Both the position numbers and the translations under genes were made by a program. Below the pieces are notes generated by a model. It was not told the origin of the DNA, did no database searches, and saw only the letters and a program-made list of their open reading frames with translations. Source: Alistipes sp. (GTDB taxonomy: Bacteria; Bacteroidota; Bacteroidia; Bacteroidales; Rikenellaceae). From it: a stretch of DNA of 64,000 bases. Positions 8,380 through 16,648 of the stretch are shown one piece after another; the stretch's first letter is position 1, and each line of letters opens with the position of its first letter. The stretch is taken from the NCBI GenBank assembly GCA_017936685.1, contig JAGBFA010000008.1:49048-113047 (forward strand), in the 5' to 3' direction.

Positions 8380-9267
8380 CTATATTTTGCGTGGTTGGTA
8401 ACGGCGGCACACCTCGGCCAAAGCCGCGATATGATCGGGCGTGGTGCCGCAGCAGCCGCCAGCTATATTGAGCAGGCCGCGGCTTGCGAGCGACTTCATA
8501 GTCTCTATGAAATGCTCCTTCGACTCGGGGAACACGCCCCCACGGTCGGGCACACCGGCCGATGGCATGGCGGCAAGGGCGATGTCGCAGCCGTCGGCCA
8601 CAAGCGCGATGTTGTCGGCCACGTTGGCGGCACCGTATGAGCAGTTGAAGCCCACGGCCGCAGGCGCGAAGGGACGCATGTCGTCGATGAAACGCTCCGT
8701 CGGCCGTCCCGAGGCCAGATGCCCCTTTATCTTCGAGAGCGTGGCCGTCACCACCAGATCGATGTCTGTCGACAGGCGGCGGCACTCCTCGGCCGCAATG
8801 GCCGCGTTGCGCACGTCGCATACGCTCTCGATGAGCAACACATCGACTCCCGATTCCAGCAGGGCGGTTATCTGTCGGGCGTATGCCTCGCGCAGCTGCC
8901 GCTCGGTGATGTCGGTCGAGAGCGAGATGTTGCGCACGGTGGGACCGACCGATCCGGCTACCAGCACCCTCCGCGGAGCCTTGTCGGCAGCACGGCGCGC
9001 CGCAGCGACGGCCGCACGCACTATCTCTTCGCACCGATCCTGCAAGTGCCACACCTCCAAGGTCAGAGGGTCGCTGCAAAAGGTGTCGGTGGTAATCATA
9101 TCGGCTCCGGCCGATATGTAGGCGGTGTGCAGAGCCTCCACCGCATCGGACTGCTCGACAGCCAGCAGATCGCAACACTTCGCGCCGGCGCGGGCGGCAA
9201 GCATGGTGCCCGTAGCTCCGTCGGCCACGACGATGCGCTCGCGCATCATATCTTTCAATAATCCCAT
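8380..9267 (-). CDS. Homocysteine S-methyltransferase domain protein
   Basis: The 295-residue protein is a single homocysteine-binding barrel that would transfer a methyl group to homocysteine to make methionine. It begins with the typical DGATGTML motif, and the zinc-binding cysteines are seen in GFNCSYG and GGCCGTTP near the C-terminus. It has no folate, cobalamin or activation domain, so it is either the first piece of a split cobalamin-dependent MetH or a stand-alone enzyme using another methyl donor. The gene lies 8 bases after the glutaminyl cyclase gene and 4 bases before the M20 hydrolase. Confidence 0.88.
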   Translation of the reverse strand: MGLLKDMMRERIVVADGATGTMLAARAGAKCCDLLAVEQSDAVEALHTAYISAGADMITTDTFCSDPLTLEVWHLQDRCEEIVRAAVAAARRAADKAPRRVLVAGSVGPTVRNISLSTDITERQLREAYARQITALLESGVDVLLIESVCDVRNAAIAAEECRRLSTDIDLVVTATLSKIKGHLASGRPTERFIDDMRPFAPAAVGFNCSYGAANVADNIALVADGCDIALAAMPSAGVPDRGGVFPESKEHFIETMKSLASRGLLNIAGGCCGTTPDHIAALAEVCRRYQPRKI

Positions 9268-9275
9268 AACTCTCT

Positions 9276-10094
9276 CTATTCGAATATATCTATCTCGAAC
9301 AACTTGTTCCAGTTCTTTCCCGTAACGAATATGCGCCCGCGCTCAGCATCGTAGGCTATGCCGTTCAGAACGTCGGTCGTGGAGTCGATCTCTATGCGAT
9401 CCGACAGATCCGACAGATCGACGATGCCCTCGACGCGTCCCGTGGCGGGATCGATGATGACTATGGTCGAGGTCAGATAGACATTGGCCCAGATGCGGCC
9501 CTCGATCCACTCCAATTCGTTGATGTTCTCCACGGGGCCTCCCTGCGACATGACGGCTACGCCGCGCCGCGGCTTGAATGTCACGGGATCGATCTCGTAG
9601 ATCATGGCCGAGCCGTCGGACATGAACAGACGCTCGCCGTCGGAGGTGATGCCCCACCCCTCGCCGCGATAGTCGACGCTGCGGTGCAGACGCCCGCTGC
9701 GGTCGTACAGATGCGCCTTGCCCGAGGTCCATGTGAGCTGGTAGATCGTGTCGCCCATTATGGCTATGCCCTCGCCGAACTCCGAGCGAGGCAGCGAGGC
9801 GAGCACCTTACGGCTCCCCGTAGCCGGATCGAGAGTCTGCAAATGCGACTCGCCCCACTGTCCGGTGCCCTCCCACAGAAGGCCGTCCGAGAAGAAGAGT
9901 CCCTGCGTATAGCTCGTCTTGGAGTGGGGATATTCGGCCACCACGCGATGACGGTAGTAGACCGGAGCGGCAGTCTGTGTCGCAGATGCCGAGGGCTGCT
10001 CCGAGGCAGCCTGCCCGCCGTTTCTGCCCGAAGCTCCGCCGCATGCCGCGGCAGCCGAACAGATCAGCAGCAATATGATATATATGTTTTTCAT
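9276..10094 (-). CDS. Glutaminyl-peptide cyclotransferase, lipoprotein
   Basis: This protein of the plant/bacterial glutamine cyclotransferase family would convert N-terminal glutamine to pyroglutamate in the periplasm. A signal peptide ends in a lipobox-like SAAAAC (Cys18), so the 272-residue product is probably lipid-anchored. A beta-propeller follows with family sequences such as SYTQGLFFSDGLLWEGTGQWGES, NELEWIEGRIWANVY and VLNGIAYD. It is the first gene of the operon running through the methyltransferase, M20 hydrolase, rnr and mqnC. The combination with those partners does not suggest one pathway. Confidence 0.88.
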   Translation of the reverse strand: MKNIYIILLLICSAAAACGGASGRNGGQAASEQPSASATQTAAPVYYRHRVVAEYPHSKTSYTQGLFFSDGLLWEGTGQWGESHLQTLDPATGSRKVLASLPRSEFGEGIAIMGDTIYQLTWTSGKAHLYDRSGRLHRSVDYRGEGWGITSDGERLFMSDGSAMIYEIDPVTFKPRRGVAVMSQGGPVENINELEWIEGRIWANVYLTSTIVIIDPATGRVEGIVDLSDLSDRIEIDSTTDVLNGIAYDAERGRIFVTGKNWNKLFEIDIFE

Positions 10095-10115
10095 AACCGC
10101 ACTTTATGTCGGTTA

Positions 10116-10123
10116 CAAAAGTA
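10116..10123 (-). promoter_or_regulatory. Possible -7 box upstream of the glutaminyl cyclase operon
   Basis: On the minus strand TACTTTTG matches the Bacteroidota TAnnTTTG element and lies 22 bases upstream of the ATG. No TTG is found at the usual 19-21-base spacing; the nearest is 26 bases away, so the call is tentative. Confidence 0.35.
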
Positions 10124-10199
10124 GTCAAAATTTTGCGAATATTCTCCTGCAAGGAGGATCGTTATGGCCGATAGCGGCTATAAAGTGTCGCGGCGGCCG

Positions 10200-11408
10200 C
10201 TATCGCCTCTCTATCGAGGCGAACAGACTCTCCCACTGGGCACCTATGCGGTCGATATTATACAGGTCGTGGCAGGCCGCGATCCTTTTCAGATGTTCGG
10301 CTCTGAGCTCGGGCGACGACATCAGACGGCGCAGAGCCTCGGCGTAGGACTCTTCGTCGAACGGCTCGACGAGTACGCCTCCGCAGCTGTCGATCACTTC
10401 ATGCACGCCGGCCGAGCAGTCGAAAGCCACGGGAATCACCCCGCGCTGCTGCGCCTCGACGATCACCATGCCCCAGCCCTCGTATGAAGAGGTCATGCAG
10501 AGTATCGAGGCATGCTCGTATGACGGAGTCGGATCGGTGGTGGCACCGCAGAAGTTGACGCGTCGCAGCGACATGCTTGCGGCCATACGCTCCAATTCGG
10601 CACGCTCCTCGCCGTCGCCCACTATGTCGAGCGACCAGTCGGCGAACTCCTCCTGCAAGCGCGCCCATACCCGCAGCAGACGGTCTATGCGTTTGTCGGC
10701 ATAGGAGAGACGGCCGACGAACAGCAGACGCTTCTGTTTCTTCGACATGTCGGGCAGAGCAGCTGCCGAGGCGGTGGGGTTATAGATGGCAACGGCCTTG
10801 CTCCGGTCTGCATCGATGCCCAGCGCATTGCAGAACTCACCGACATAACCCTTGCACAGCAGTACATAGCGGTCGACACTATCGTAGAGCGAACGGTAGC
10901 GGCGCAAGATGCGTCGGCGGGTCTTCCACTTCTTGTAGGCACGGCTGAGATGATAGAAGGGTGTTATATGGCGGTGGAAACGGTCGTATCCGGCCAGTGA
11001 ACGGGCTACTTCCCAGAAGGGCTGCGAGTGATTGCAGTAGAGGATCGGTGCATCGGTCATGCTGCGCAGCACGTCTATTTTGCGGAGGTAGCCGCCCTGG
11101 CATATTATCAGGTCGATATCGTATTTGCGGCAGCACTCGCCCGCATGCAGACAGTAGTCGCGATAGGAGATCTTGCGGCGAGGCGTGGGCAGCCACACCA
11201 CCTGTTGGCGGTAGCGTTCGGGAATGGCGTCTGCATCGACGGCATTGGCCACGACATAGACCTTGATACCGCGGCTGCGGAACCACTCGGAGAGCATAAG
11301 CGTGACGCGTTCGATGCCTCCGTAAGAGAATGGCGCATGACGCGGATTATGCAGAAACAGTATGCTTCGGGGCTGCATGTTCGTTAATTTTTCCACAAAA
11401 ATAGTCAT
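10200..11408 (-). CDS. Glycosyltransferase, family 4 type
   Basis: This cytoplasmic GT-B sugar transferase probably acts in surface polysaccharide or lipopolysaccharide synthesis. The N-terminal domain starts with HNPRHAPFSYGGIERV, and the donor-binding C-terminal domain contains RLLFVGRLSYADKRIDRLL and the acidic motif SYEGWGMVIVEAQQRG. The longest frame starts at 11408; a second ATG ten codons in (MQPRSILFL) is equally plausible. The gene stands alone, divergent from birA. Donor and acceptor cannot be predicted. Confidence 0.88.
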   Translation of the reverse strand: MTIFVEKLTNMQPRSILFLHNPRHAPFSYGGIERVTLMLSEWFRSRGIKVYVVANAVDADAIPERYRQQVVWLPTPRRKISYRDYCLHAGECCRKYDIDLIICQGGYLRKIDVLRSMTDAPILYCNHSQPFWEVARSLAGYDRFHRHITPFYHLSRAYKKWKTRRRILRRYRSLYDSVDRYVLLCKGYVGEFCNALGIDADRSKAVAIYNPTASAAALPDMSKKQKRLLFVGRLSYADKRIDRLLRVWARLQEEFADWSLDIVGDGEERAELERMAASMSLRRVNFCGATTDPTPSYEHASILCMTSSYEGWGMVIVEAQQRGVIPVAFDCSAGVHEVIDSCGGVLVEPFDEESYAEALRRLMSSPELRAEHLKRIAACHDLYNIDRIGAQWESLFASIERR

Positions 11409-11471
11409 AATGCGACCATTCGCAAAATTTATTTAGTAAATTGCGTCCCAATTCGAAATAGTGCTAAGATT

Positions 11472-12203
11472 ATGATATACCGCATCGACAAAACCACCTC
11501 GACAAACGACGACGCGCGCGAGGCGCGCTACCGGCACGGCGACGTCATCTGGGCCGAGGAGCAGACCGCAGGCCGCGGCCAGCGAGGCCATAAATGGGAG
11601 AGCCGCACGGGCGACAACCTCACATTCTCGGTGGTGCTCACGCCCGAGTTTCTGCCCGTGGCCGACCAGTTCCTGCTCTCGGAGGTGGTGACGCTCGCTC
11701 TGGTGGAGACATTCGCCGACTACGGCATCTCCACGCGCATAAAGTGGACCAATGACATATATGCCGGCGACGGCAAGTTGGTGGGCATACTCATCGAGCA
11801 CATGCTCTCGGGCGAGCGGTTCGACCGCACCATAGCCGGCATCGGCATCAACGTCAACCAGGAGGAGTTCGGCCCCGTGCTGCCCAATCCCGTATCGATG
11901 CGGCAGCTGAGCGGCATGAAGTATTCGCGCGAGGAGGTATTAAACCGATTCGTCGCACATCTGACCGCGCTCTACGAGGAGTTGCGCAGCGGCGGCCGCG
12001 AGCGTATCCAACAGCTCTACCGTCTCAACATGTATCATCTCGACGAGGAGCACACCTACGCCCTGCCCTCGGGCGAGCAGTTCCGCGGCACGATTCGCGG
12101 CGTGGAGCCTTCGGGGCATCTTCTGTTGGAGCACACCGACGGCACACTGCACCGCTACGCCTTCAAGGAGGTGGAGTTCGTGCTGCCCTTCCGCAAACGA
12201 TAA
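11472..12203 (+). CDS. birA: Biotin--[acetyl-CoA-carboxylase] ligase
   Basis: This enzyme activates biotin with ATP and attaches it to the lysine of biotin carboxyl carrier proteins. The biotinoyl-AMP motif GRGQRGHKW (residues 34-42) and KWTNDIYAGDGKLVGILIE are intact, and a short C-terminal domain follows. The N-terminal DNA-binding domain of repressor-type BirA is absent, so the 243-residue protein is a ligase only. It is convergent with folE, and the two genes share a bidirectional hairpin terminator at 12230-12269. Confidence 0.93.
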   Translation: MIYRIDKTTSTNDDAREARYRHGDVIWAEEQTAGRGQRGHKWESRTGDNLTFSVVLTPEFLPVADQFLLSEVVTLALVETFADYGISTRIKWTNDIYAGDGKLVGILIEHMLSGERFDRTIAGIGINVNQEEFGPVLPNPVSMRQLSGMKYSREEVLNRFVAHLTALYEELRSGGRERIQQLYRLNMYHLDEEHTYALPSGEQFRGTIRGVEPSGHLLLEHTDGTLHRYAFKEVEFVLPFRKR

Positions 12204-12229
12204 CGGCTTGGAGACAAGCGGCAACAAAA

Positions 12230-12269
12230 AATGACGGCGACTCAGCTTTCGGGCTGAACCGCCGTCATT
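12230..12269. terminator. Bidirectional terminator between birA and folE
   Basis: Arms AATGACGGCG (12230-12239) and CGCCGTCATT (12260-12269) pair perfectly, with an inner CTCAGC/GCTGA stem around TTTCGG. An A-run lies on the left side, which reads as a T-run for folE. It sits between two convergent genes. Confidence 0.85.
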
Positions 12270-12286
12270 CGATAATACGGGCCGTC

Positions 12287-12889
12287 CTATCTGCGGATAA
12301 GCTGCATGAACTCGTCGCGCGTGCGCGGGTCCGAGAGGAATATGCCCGTGAAGGCCGACGTGGTGGTCGACGATCCCTGCTTCTCCACACCGCGCATCTG
12401 CATGCACGTGTGGCTCGCCTCGATGACCACGGCCACACCCACCGGATTCAACGCCTGCTGTATGCTGTCGCGGATCTGCACCGTCAGCCGCTCCTGCACT
12501 TGCAGACGGCGGGCGAAGCACTCCACAACGCGCGCTATCTTCGATAGTCCGGTGATATATCCGTTGGGGATATAGGCCACGTGCGCCTTGCCTATGAAGG
12601 GCAGCATGTGGTGCTCGCACACCGAAAACAGCTCTATATCCTTTACCACCACCATCTGCTTGTACTCCTCCTTGAACATTGCCGAGCGGAGTATGGCGAT
12701 GGGGTCTTCCGAGTAGCCTTTTGTGATGAACGACATGGCCTTTGCCACGCGCTCGGGGGTCTTCACAAGCCCCTCGCGCTCGGGGTCCTCGCCCAGCAGC
12801 CGCAGTATCTCGCGGTAGTGCACCATCAGTGCCTCTATCGTCTGCTGCGAGTAACGATCCTCGCGCTTGTAGTTTGTCAGTTGTTCCAT
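12287..12889 (-). CDS. folE: GTP cyclohydrolase I
   Basis: This enzyme converts GTP to 7,8-dihydroneopterin triphosphate, the first step of tetrahydrofolate synthesis and also the entry to queuosine-type 7-deazapurines. Zinc ligands are visible in CEHHMLPF and in HTCMQMRG, with [27 protein letters not shown] between them. The 200 residues fit the family. The gene follows rdgB by 18 bases but also has its own promoter inside the rdgB 3' end, and it converges on birA. A queuosine link is possible because tgt lies elsewhere in the window. Confidence 0.95.
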   Translation of the reverse strand: MEQLTNYKREDRYSQQTIEALMVHYREILRLLGEDPEREGLVKTPERVAKAMSFITKGYSEDPIAILRSAMFKEEYKQMVVVKDIELFSVCEHHMLPFIGKAHVAYIPNGYITGLSKIARVVECFARRLQVQERLTVQIRDSIQQALNPVGVAVVIEASHTCMQMRGVEKQGSSTTTSAFTGIFLSDPRTRDEFMQLIRR

Positions 12890-12897
12890 AGCGGCTG

Positions 12898-12928
12898 CAA
12901 ATGTAGGCTATTTTACCCGATTGTGCAA
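12898..12928 (-). promoter_or_regulatory. Promoter of folE within the rdgB 3' end
   Basis: On the minus strand TTG (12928-12926), a 20-base spacer and TACATTTG (12905-12898) match the Bacteroidota promoter consensus. The -7 box ends 8 bases before the folE ATG, so the transcript would be nearly leaderless. Confidence 0.65.
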
Positions 12929-13489
12929 AAATTCCACGAGTTTTGCCACGGCGCGTCCGCGGTGCGAGATGGCGTTCTTCTCGTCGGCCGACATCTCGGC
13001 GAAGGTGCGGTCGAAGCCCTCGGGAATGAACAGCGGATCGTAGCCGAAGCCGCCGCCGCCCGACTCGCACTGGGCAATATGTCCCTCGACGATGCCCTCG
13101 AACAGATGCTCCTCGCCGTCGATGATGAGCGATATGACGGTGCGGAAACGCGCACGACGGTTGCCCACGCCATGCAGCTCTTTGAGCAGCCGGCGGTTGT
13201 TGGCCGCGAAGTCGTGGCCGTCGGTGGCATATCGCGCCGAGTGTACGCCCGGTGCTCCGCCCAATGCCTCGACCTCCAAGCCCGTGTCGTCGGCGAAGCA
13301 GTCGCGGCCGGTGCGGTCGTAGATGTAGTGCGCCTTCTGCGAGGCGTTGCCCTCCAAGGTGGGCTGCTCCTCGGGTATATCCTCCGTGATGCCGCACTCG
13401 CGCGGCGTGGAGAGCGAGAATCCCTCGCCCAAGACGGACTCTACCTCGGCTATCTTGTGGGCGTTGTTGGTTGCGAATATTATCTTCAT
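12908..13489 (-). CDS. rdgB: XTP/dITP diphosphohydrolase (RdgB/HAM1)
   Basis: This house-cleaning pyrophosphatase hydrolyses non-canonical purine triphosphates (XTP, dITP) to monophosphates. Family motifs are the N-terminal IIFATNNAHKIAEV, the metal-binding DDTGLEVEALGGAPGVHSARYA and the C-terminal SHRGRAVAKL. The ATG at 13489 gives MKIIFATNN and a 193-residue protein; a longer open frame extends upstream only through the preceding gene. It starts 4 bases after the lipoprotein gene and is part of the HAD-OMP-lipoprotein-rdgB-folE run. Confidence 0.95.
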   Translation of the reverse strand: MKIIFATNNAHKIAEVESVLGEGFSLSTPRECGITEDIPEEQPTLEGNASQKAHYIYDRTGRDCFADDTGLEVEALGGAPGVHSARYATDGHDFAANNRRLLKELHGVGNRRARFRTVISLIIDGEEHLFEGIVEGHIAQCESGGGGFGYDPLFIPEGFDRTFAEMSADEKNAISHRGRAVAKLVEFLHNRVK

Positions 13490-13493
13490 CGTA

Positions 13494-14237
13494 TTACATA
13501 TATTCATAAGTGGCATAACCCCTGTCGACGGTGACTCGCACACGGTCGGTGGTGTGCCCGATGAAATCGTCGTAGACGATCTCCACCTCGGCACTCATAA
13601 GCGAATAGCTCGAATCGTATTTCAGCGGGGCTGCAATGTCGTAGGCGATAGTGTAGGAGGGGTTGTCCTCCATGTCGCCGATGCGGCCCTCACCGCCGCC
13701 GACCGTGACACCGATGCGTGCGCGGTTCTTGTCCACGGTGTAGTTCAGATCGATCGCAGCACGATGATAGCACTCCCGTCTGTGGTAGTCGGCGGCAAGA
13801 TCGAGGTGCAGTCCGGCATCGTCGCGCGTAAGCACCATGTCGGCTTCGGCGAGGTCGGCGGTATAGATCACCTGCCACGGATTATCCTCCGAGGCGGGTT
13901 GTCCGGCCGTGGCGATACGGTAGTGTGCCGCCACGCGGTCGTATGAACCGAATATGCTGATGTCGTAGTTGCCCTCTTCGTCGACGGTTATCGTCGCGTC
14001 GTCGAAATAGCGCACTTCGAGTTTGTCGGCAATATCGCTCCACTCGGGGCTGAGCATGGCATCTAATGCGGCCAGATGCCGGCATATCGGCATCATATCG
14101 TCCATATACCACGACACCTCGCGCCACAGCGTGCGTGCCGGACGGTCGGTATCCCGCGAGGTGCCGTCGTCGAGTTTGCAGCCGACAACCGACAGTGCCG
14201 CAGCCGCTACGGCCAAACATATGGCTATGTGTCTCAT
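13494..14237 (-). CDS. Lipoprotein of unknown function
   Basis: The 247-residue product has a signal peptide ending in the lipobox VVGC (Cys20), so it is lipid-anchored in the envelope. The mature part is rich in acidic residues and beta-strand-like alternation but carries no motif I recognise. Its start overlaps the stop of the outer-membrane-like gene (ATGA), and it ends 4 bases before rdgB. The coupling suggests that this lipoprotein and the upstream membrane protein act together. A longer frame starting at 15071 runs antisense-like through other genes and is not the gene. Confidence 0.85.
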   Translation of the reverse strand: MRHIAICLAVAAAALSVVGCKLDDGTSRDTDRPARTLWREVSWYMDDMMPICRHLAALDAMLSPEWSDIADKLEVRYFDDATITVDEEGNYDISIFGSYDRVAAHYRIATAGQPASEDNPWQVIYTADLAEADMVLTRDDAGLHLDLAADYHRRECYHRAAIDLNYTVDKNRARIGVTVGGGEGRIGDMEDNPSYTIAYDIAAPLKYDSSYSLMSAEVEIVYDDFIGHTTDRVRVTVDRGYATYEYM

Positions 14238-15034
14238 TTCATACCTCCTTTCCCTGCCGAAGCGTTGAACCTGTAACCGATACCCACTCTGAGCATTCCG
14301 CTCATGCCTGCGCCCAACTCCGCGAAGCCGAACAGCCGGCGGCCGAACGTGCAGCCTAAGAGCGACAGATCGTACCAGGGCAATACGCGCGTCTGCCCAC
14401 AGTCGACGGTGAGCACGATGCCCAGACCCACCGACGAATAGAGCGATACGTTCTTGCGATGCAGCCACAGCAGCCGCACCATGGGCAGCACCGAGGCCGC
14501 GTAGCGGTTGTAGCTCTCGACGGTGCGGTCGGTGGCGATATCCTTGCGCCGATAGGTGGAGGCGGCGAAGGTGGCCATCACACCGGCCTCGACACGCCGC
14601 CGTCCGTGATAGGCGTAACTCAGCGAGAAGGTGCCCCAAAGCCGTTCGGGCGTGAGATAGGTGCGCGTGAGAAGCATCTGGTCGCGGAAGCTGTCGGGGT
14701 AGTATACGTCGTCGCAACAGCTGCCGAACCACTCGTCGGTGAGCATCAATCCGGTCGAAAGATTGATCGACCCGATGCCCAATCTTATGTCGTGCATGTC
14801 GACTCGCTCGCGCCAGTACTCTCTGCGCATGGCGCGCACATCGTCCATATCGCGCATGGAGGCCATGCGGCGATACTCCTCGGCACCGACCACCACCACG
14901 GTATCCTGCGCCTGAGCGGCAGCCGCCGTATCGTGCGGCGGCGCGGTGCCGTCGCCGGCGGCGGGCATCTGCGCCCGTGCGGCTCCGAGGGCCGACAGCA
15001 GCGATACGAGCAGTATTGAAAATGCCTCTCTCAT
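14234..15034 (-). CDS. Putative outer-membrane beta-barrel protein
   Basis: The 266-residue protein has a cleavable signal peptide ending near ALGAARAQ, a short polar linker, and then amphipathic strands rich in aromatic residues, such as LGIGSINLSTGLML and WGTFSLSYAYHG. It ends in strand-like VGIGYRFNAS plus a few residues. This is the pattern of a small outer-membrane barrel, though the family is not recognised. Its ATG overlaps the HAD stop and its stop overlaps the lipoprotein start, so the three genes are translationally coupled. Confidence 0.75.
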   Translation of the reverse strand: MREAFSILLVSLLSALGAARAQMPAAGDGTAPPHDTAAAAQAQDTVVVVGAEEYRRMASMRDMDDVRAMRREYWRERVDMHDIRLGIGSINLSTGLMLTDEWFGSCCDDVYYPDSFRDQMLLTRTYLTPERLWGTFSLSYAYHGRRRVEAGVMATFAASTYRRKDIATDRTVESYNRYAASVLPMVRLLWLHRKNVSLYSSVGLGIVLTVDCGQTRVLPWYDLSLLGCTFGRRLFGFAELGAGMSGMLRVGIGYRFNASAGKGGMK

Positions 15035-15879
15035 AGACGGGGTATTTCAAGCTCCGACAGGCGGTTGTCAAGAGCTATCTTGTCGATGATGGTCTTGACG
15101 ACAACGTCTATCTCCGAGCCTTCGGTGTAGTCGGCCGGGCAGACATGGTTGACGCGGTTGTCGCGTATAAGGTCGTTCAGCGTGCGACGCTGCCCCGTCT
15201 CGTCGGGGTTGTAGACGGCGATCGAGTGGCCGCCGAAGTTCTTGACAAGGCGCATGCAGGGTATGTCGGTGGTGCCGTCGCCCACGTAGATCATGCGGCT
15301 GAACGGCACCGGACGGTTCTTCTCCTCCATGTACTGGTTGACCTTGCGGGTGTCGAAGACCGACTCCACGCCCTTGTTGATCTTGAATATGAACTGCGTC
15401 TTGTTGGTGTAGTTGACAGCCACGGCCGGCCAGTAGGCTATGCCGTCGACGTTGTAGAGAAACGAGCAGGCGTATATGTTCTTGAATTCGTGGGCTATGG
15501 AGGTGCCCTCGATGATCTCCTTCAAGCCCGACGAGTTGATATAGTGCAGGATCTCGACCCCGCGGCTGCGGCCGTAGTCGTTGATGCGGGCGAACCACTC
15601 CTTCACGCCGCGGTACAGCTCCACGTGCCGCCCCGACTCGCGGAAGGCCTCGCGGCGCAGCGACAGCCCCTTTGACTGTGCCTCCTGTATCATGCGCGCC
15701 ATGTATGTCAGCACCTGATCGGCGTCCTGCTGCTCGGCCAGCGTGTTGGCATCGTTCCAGAACTCCTTGTTGCTCTTGCCCACGGCCGGAATGAAATCGT
15801 ACTCCTGCATGTTGCCCGGAGCCAGCGTCCCGTCGAAATCGTATATCAGTGCCGCCGTCACTTTTTTCTGCATAGTCAT
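15031..15879 (-). CDS. HAD-superfamily hydrolase
   Basis: This 282-residue cytosolic haloacid-dehalogenase fold protein is probably a phosphatase. Motif I, YDFDGTLAPG, holds the nucleophile and acid-base aspartates D14 and D16, and motif IV is YVGDGTTDIPC. A helical cap lies between. The substrate is unknown. ATG at 15879 (MTMQKKVTAA) is preferred over a longer frame from 15924 whose extra residues show no family similarity; an ATG two codons further in is also possible. It heads a run of five genes ending with folE and is divergent from a nitroreductase. Confidence 0.88.
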   Translation of the reverse strand: MTMQKKVTAALIYDFDGTLAPGNMQEYDFIPAVGKSNKEFWNDANTLAEQQDADQVLTYMARMIQEAQSKGLSLRREAFRESGRHVELYRGVKEWFARINDYGRSRGVEILHYINSSGLKEIIEGTSIAHEFKNIYACSFLYNVDGIAYWPAVAVNYTNKTQFIFKINKGVESVFDTRKVNQYMEEKNRPVPFSRMIYVGDGTTDIPCMRLVKNFGGHSIAVYNPDETGQRRTLNDLIRDNRVNHVCPADYTEGSEIDVVVKTIIDKIALDNRLSELEIPRL

Positions 15880-15900
15880 CGTTACCGATTTATATATTGT

Positions 15901-15932
15901 TTGTAAAAATAATAAAAATTTCATTATTTTTG
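15901..15932 (+). promoter_or_regulatory. Promoter of the nitroreductase gene
   Basis: TTG at 15901-15903, a 21-base spacer and TATTTTTG at 15925-15932 match the Bacteroidota consensus. The ATG follows 28 bases later. The spacer is AT-rich. Confidence 0.55.
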
Positions 15933-15960
15933 TAATATAACGGTATAAAACTTATCGATT

Positions 15961-16488
15961 ATGGAATTTAAGGATCTCATCAATAAGCGTCGCAGCACGC
16001 GGCGATTCATCGACAAGGCCGTCGACCGCGACACGCTGCGGCAGATCATGGAGCAGGCTCTGACGGCTCCGTCGGCCAAGAACACGCGTTCGACGCGGCT
16101 GCTGGCCGTGACCGACCGCACGCAGTTGGAGTGCATGGCGCAGATGCGCGACTTCGGCGCGGCATTTCTGTCGGGCGCGACGGCCGCCGTGGTGGTCATG
16201 GGCGACAGCCGTGTAAGTCCGCTGTGGCTCGACAACGCCGCCATAACGGCCACCATACTGCAATTAGCCGCCGTCGATGCCGGTCTGGCTTCGTGCTGGG
16301 TGCATGTCAACGGCTACCGCCGTCTGAAAGACGATGCCTCGTCGCAGTTGGCCTCGGACTACCTCAAAGAGTTTCTGCCCATACCGGCCGGCTACGACAT
16401 TCTGTGCGTCATGGCACTCGGATATGCCGACTACACGCCCAAGCCGCTGCCCGAATACGAGGGCGACGAGCGAATACTGTTCGCCTGA
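15961..16488 (+). CDS. Nitroreductase-family protein (first copy)
   Basis: This is a small FMN-dependent NAD(P)H oxidoreductase of 175 residues. The N-terminal RRSTRRF contacts the FMN phosphate, APSAKNTRSTRL is the second FMN-binding segment, and the C-terminal MALGYADYTPKPLPEY is typical. The physiological acceptor cannot be predicted. The gene is monocistronic, with its own promoter and no close downstream partner on the same strand. A 12-bp tandem repeat lies just behind it. A second, only distantly similar nitroreductase is at 31718. Confidence 0.9.
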   Translation: MEFKDLINKRRSTRRFIDKAVDRDTLRQIMEQALTAPSAKNTRSTRLLAVTDRTQLECMAQMRDFGAAFLSGATAAVVVMGDSRVSPLWLDNAAITATILQLAAVDAGLASCWVHVNGYRRLKDDASSQLASDYLKEFLPIPAGYDILCVMALGYADYTPKPLPEYEGDERILFA

Positions 16489-16513
16489 AAATTTTTACAT
16501 ATTAGGGAACGGT

Positions 16514-16558
16514 TCTACGGAAGGCTCTACGGAAGGCTCTACGGAAGGCTCTACGGAG
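16514..16558 (+). repeat. 12-bp tandem repeat, about 3.7 units
   Basis: The unit CTCTACGGAAGG is repeated with almost no change, directly downstream of the nitroreductase stop. It does not lie in a gene. Relatives of the unit (ctgtacgaacg, ttgcggacgg) continue degenerately to about 16612. Confidence 0.85.
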
Positions 16559-16648
16559 GTTTTGCGGACGGCTTCAAGAAATAGTGCCTTACGGATAGCT
16601 GTACGAACGATTCTCCGATACTCGGAAAAACTCTTTGTCAGCGGTCGC

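Noticed and set aside
10164-10487. Plus-strand frame of 107 codons with a perfect AAGGAGG six bases before its ATG, antisense to the glycosyltransferase gene
   Set aside because: The protein resembles nothing, it mirrors the glycosyltransferase codons, and genes here do not depend on Shine-Dalgarno sites.
13494-15071. 525-codon minus-strand frame covering the lipoprotein and outer-membrane genes
   Set aside because: Only its last 247 codons form a plausible protein with a signal peptide; the rest is out of frame with the outer-membrane gene.
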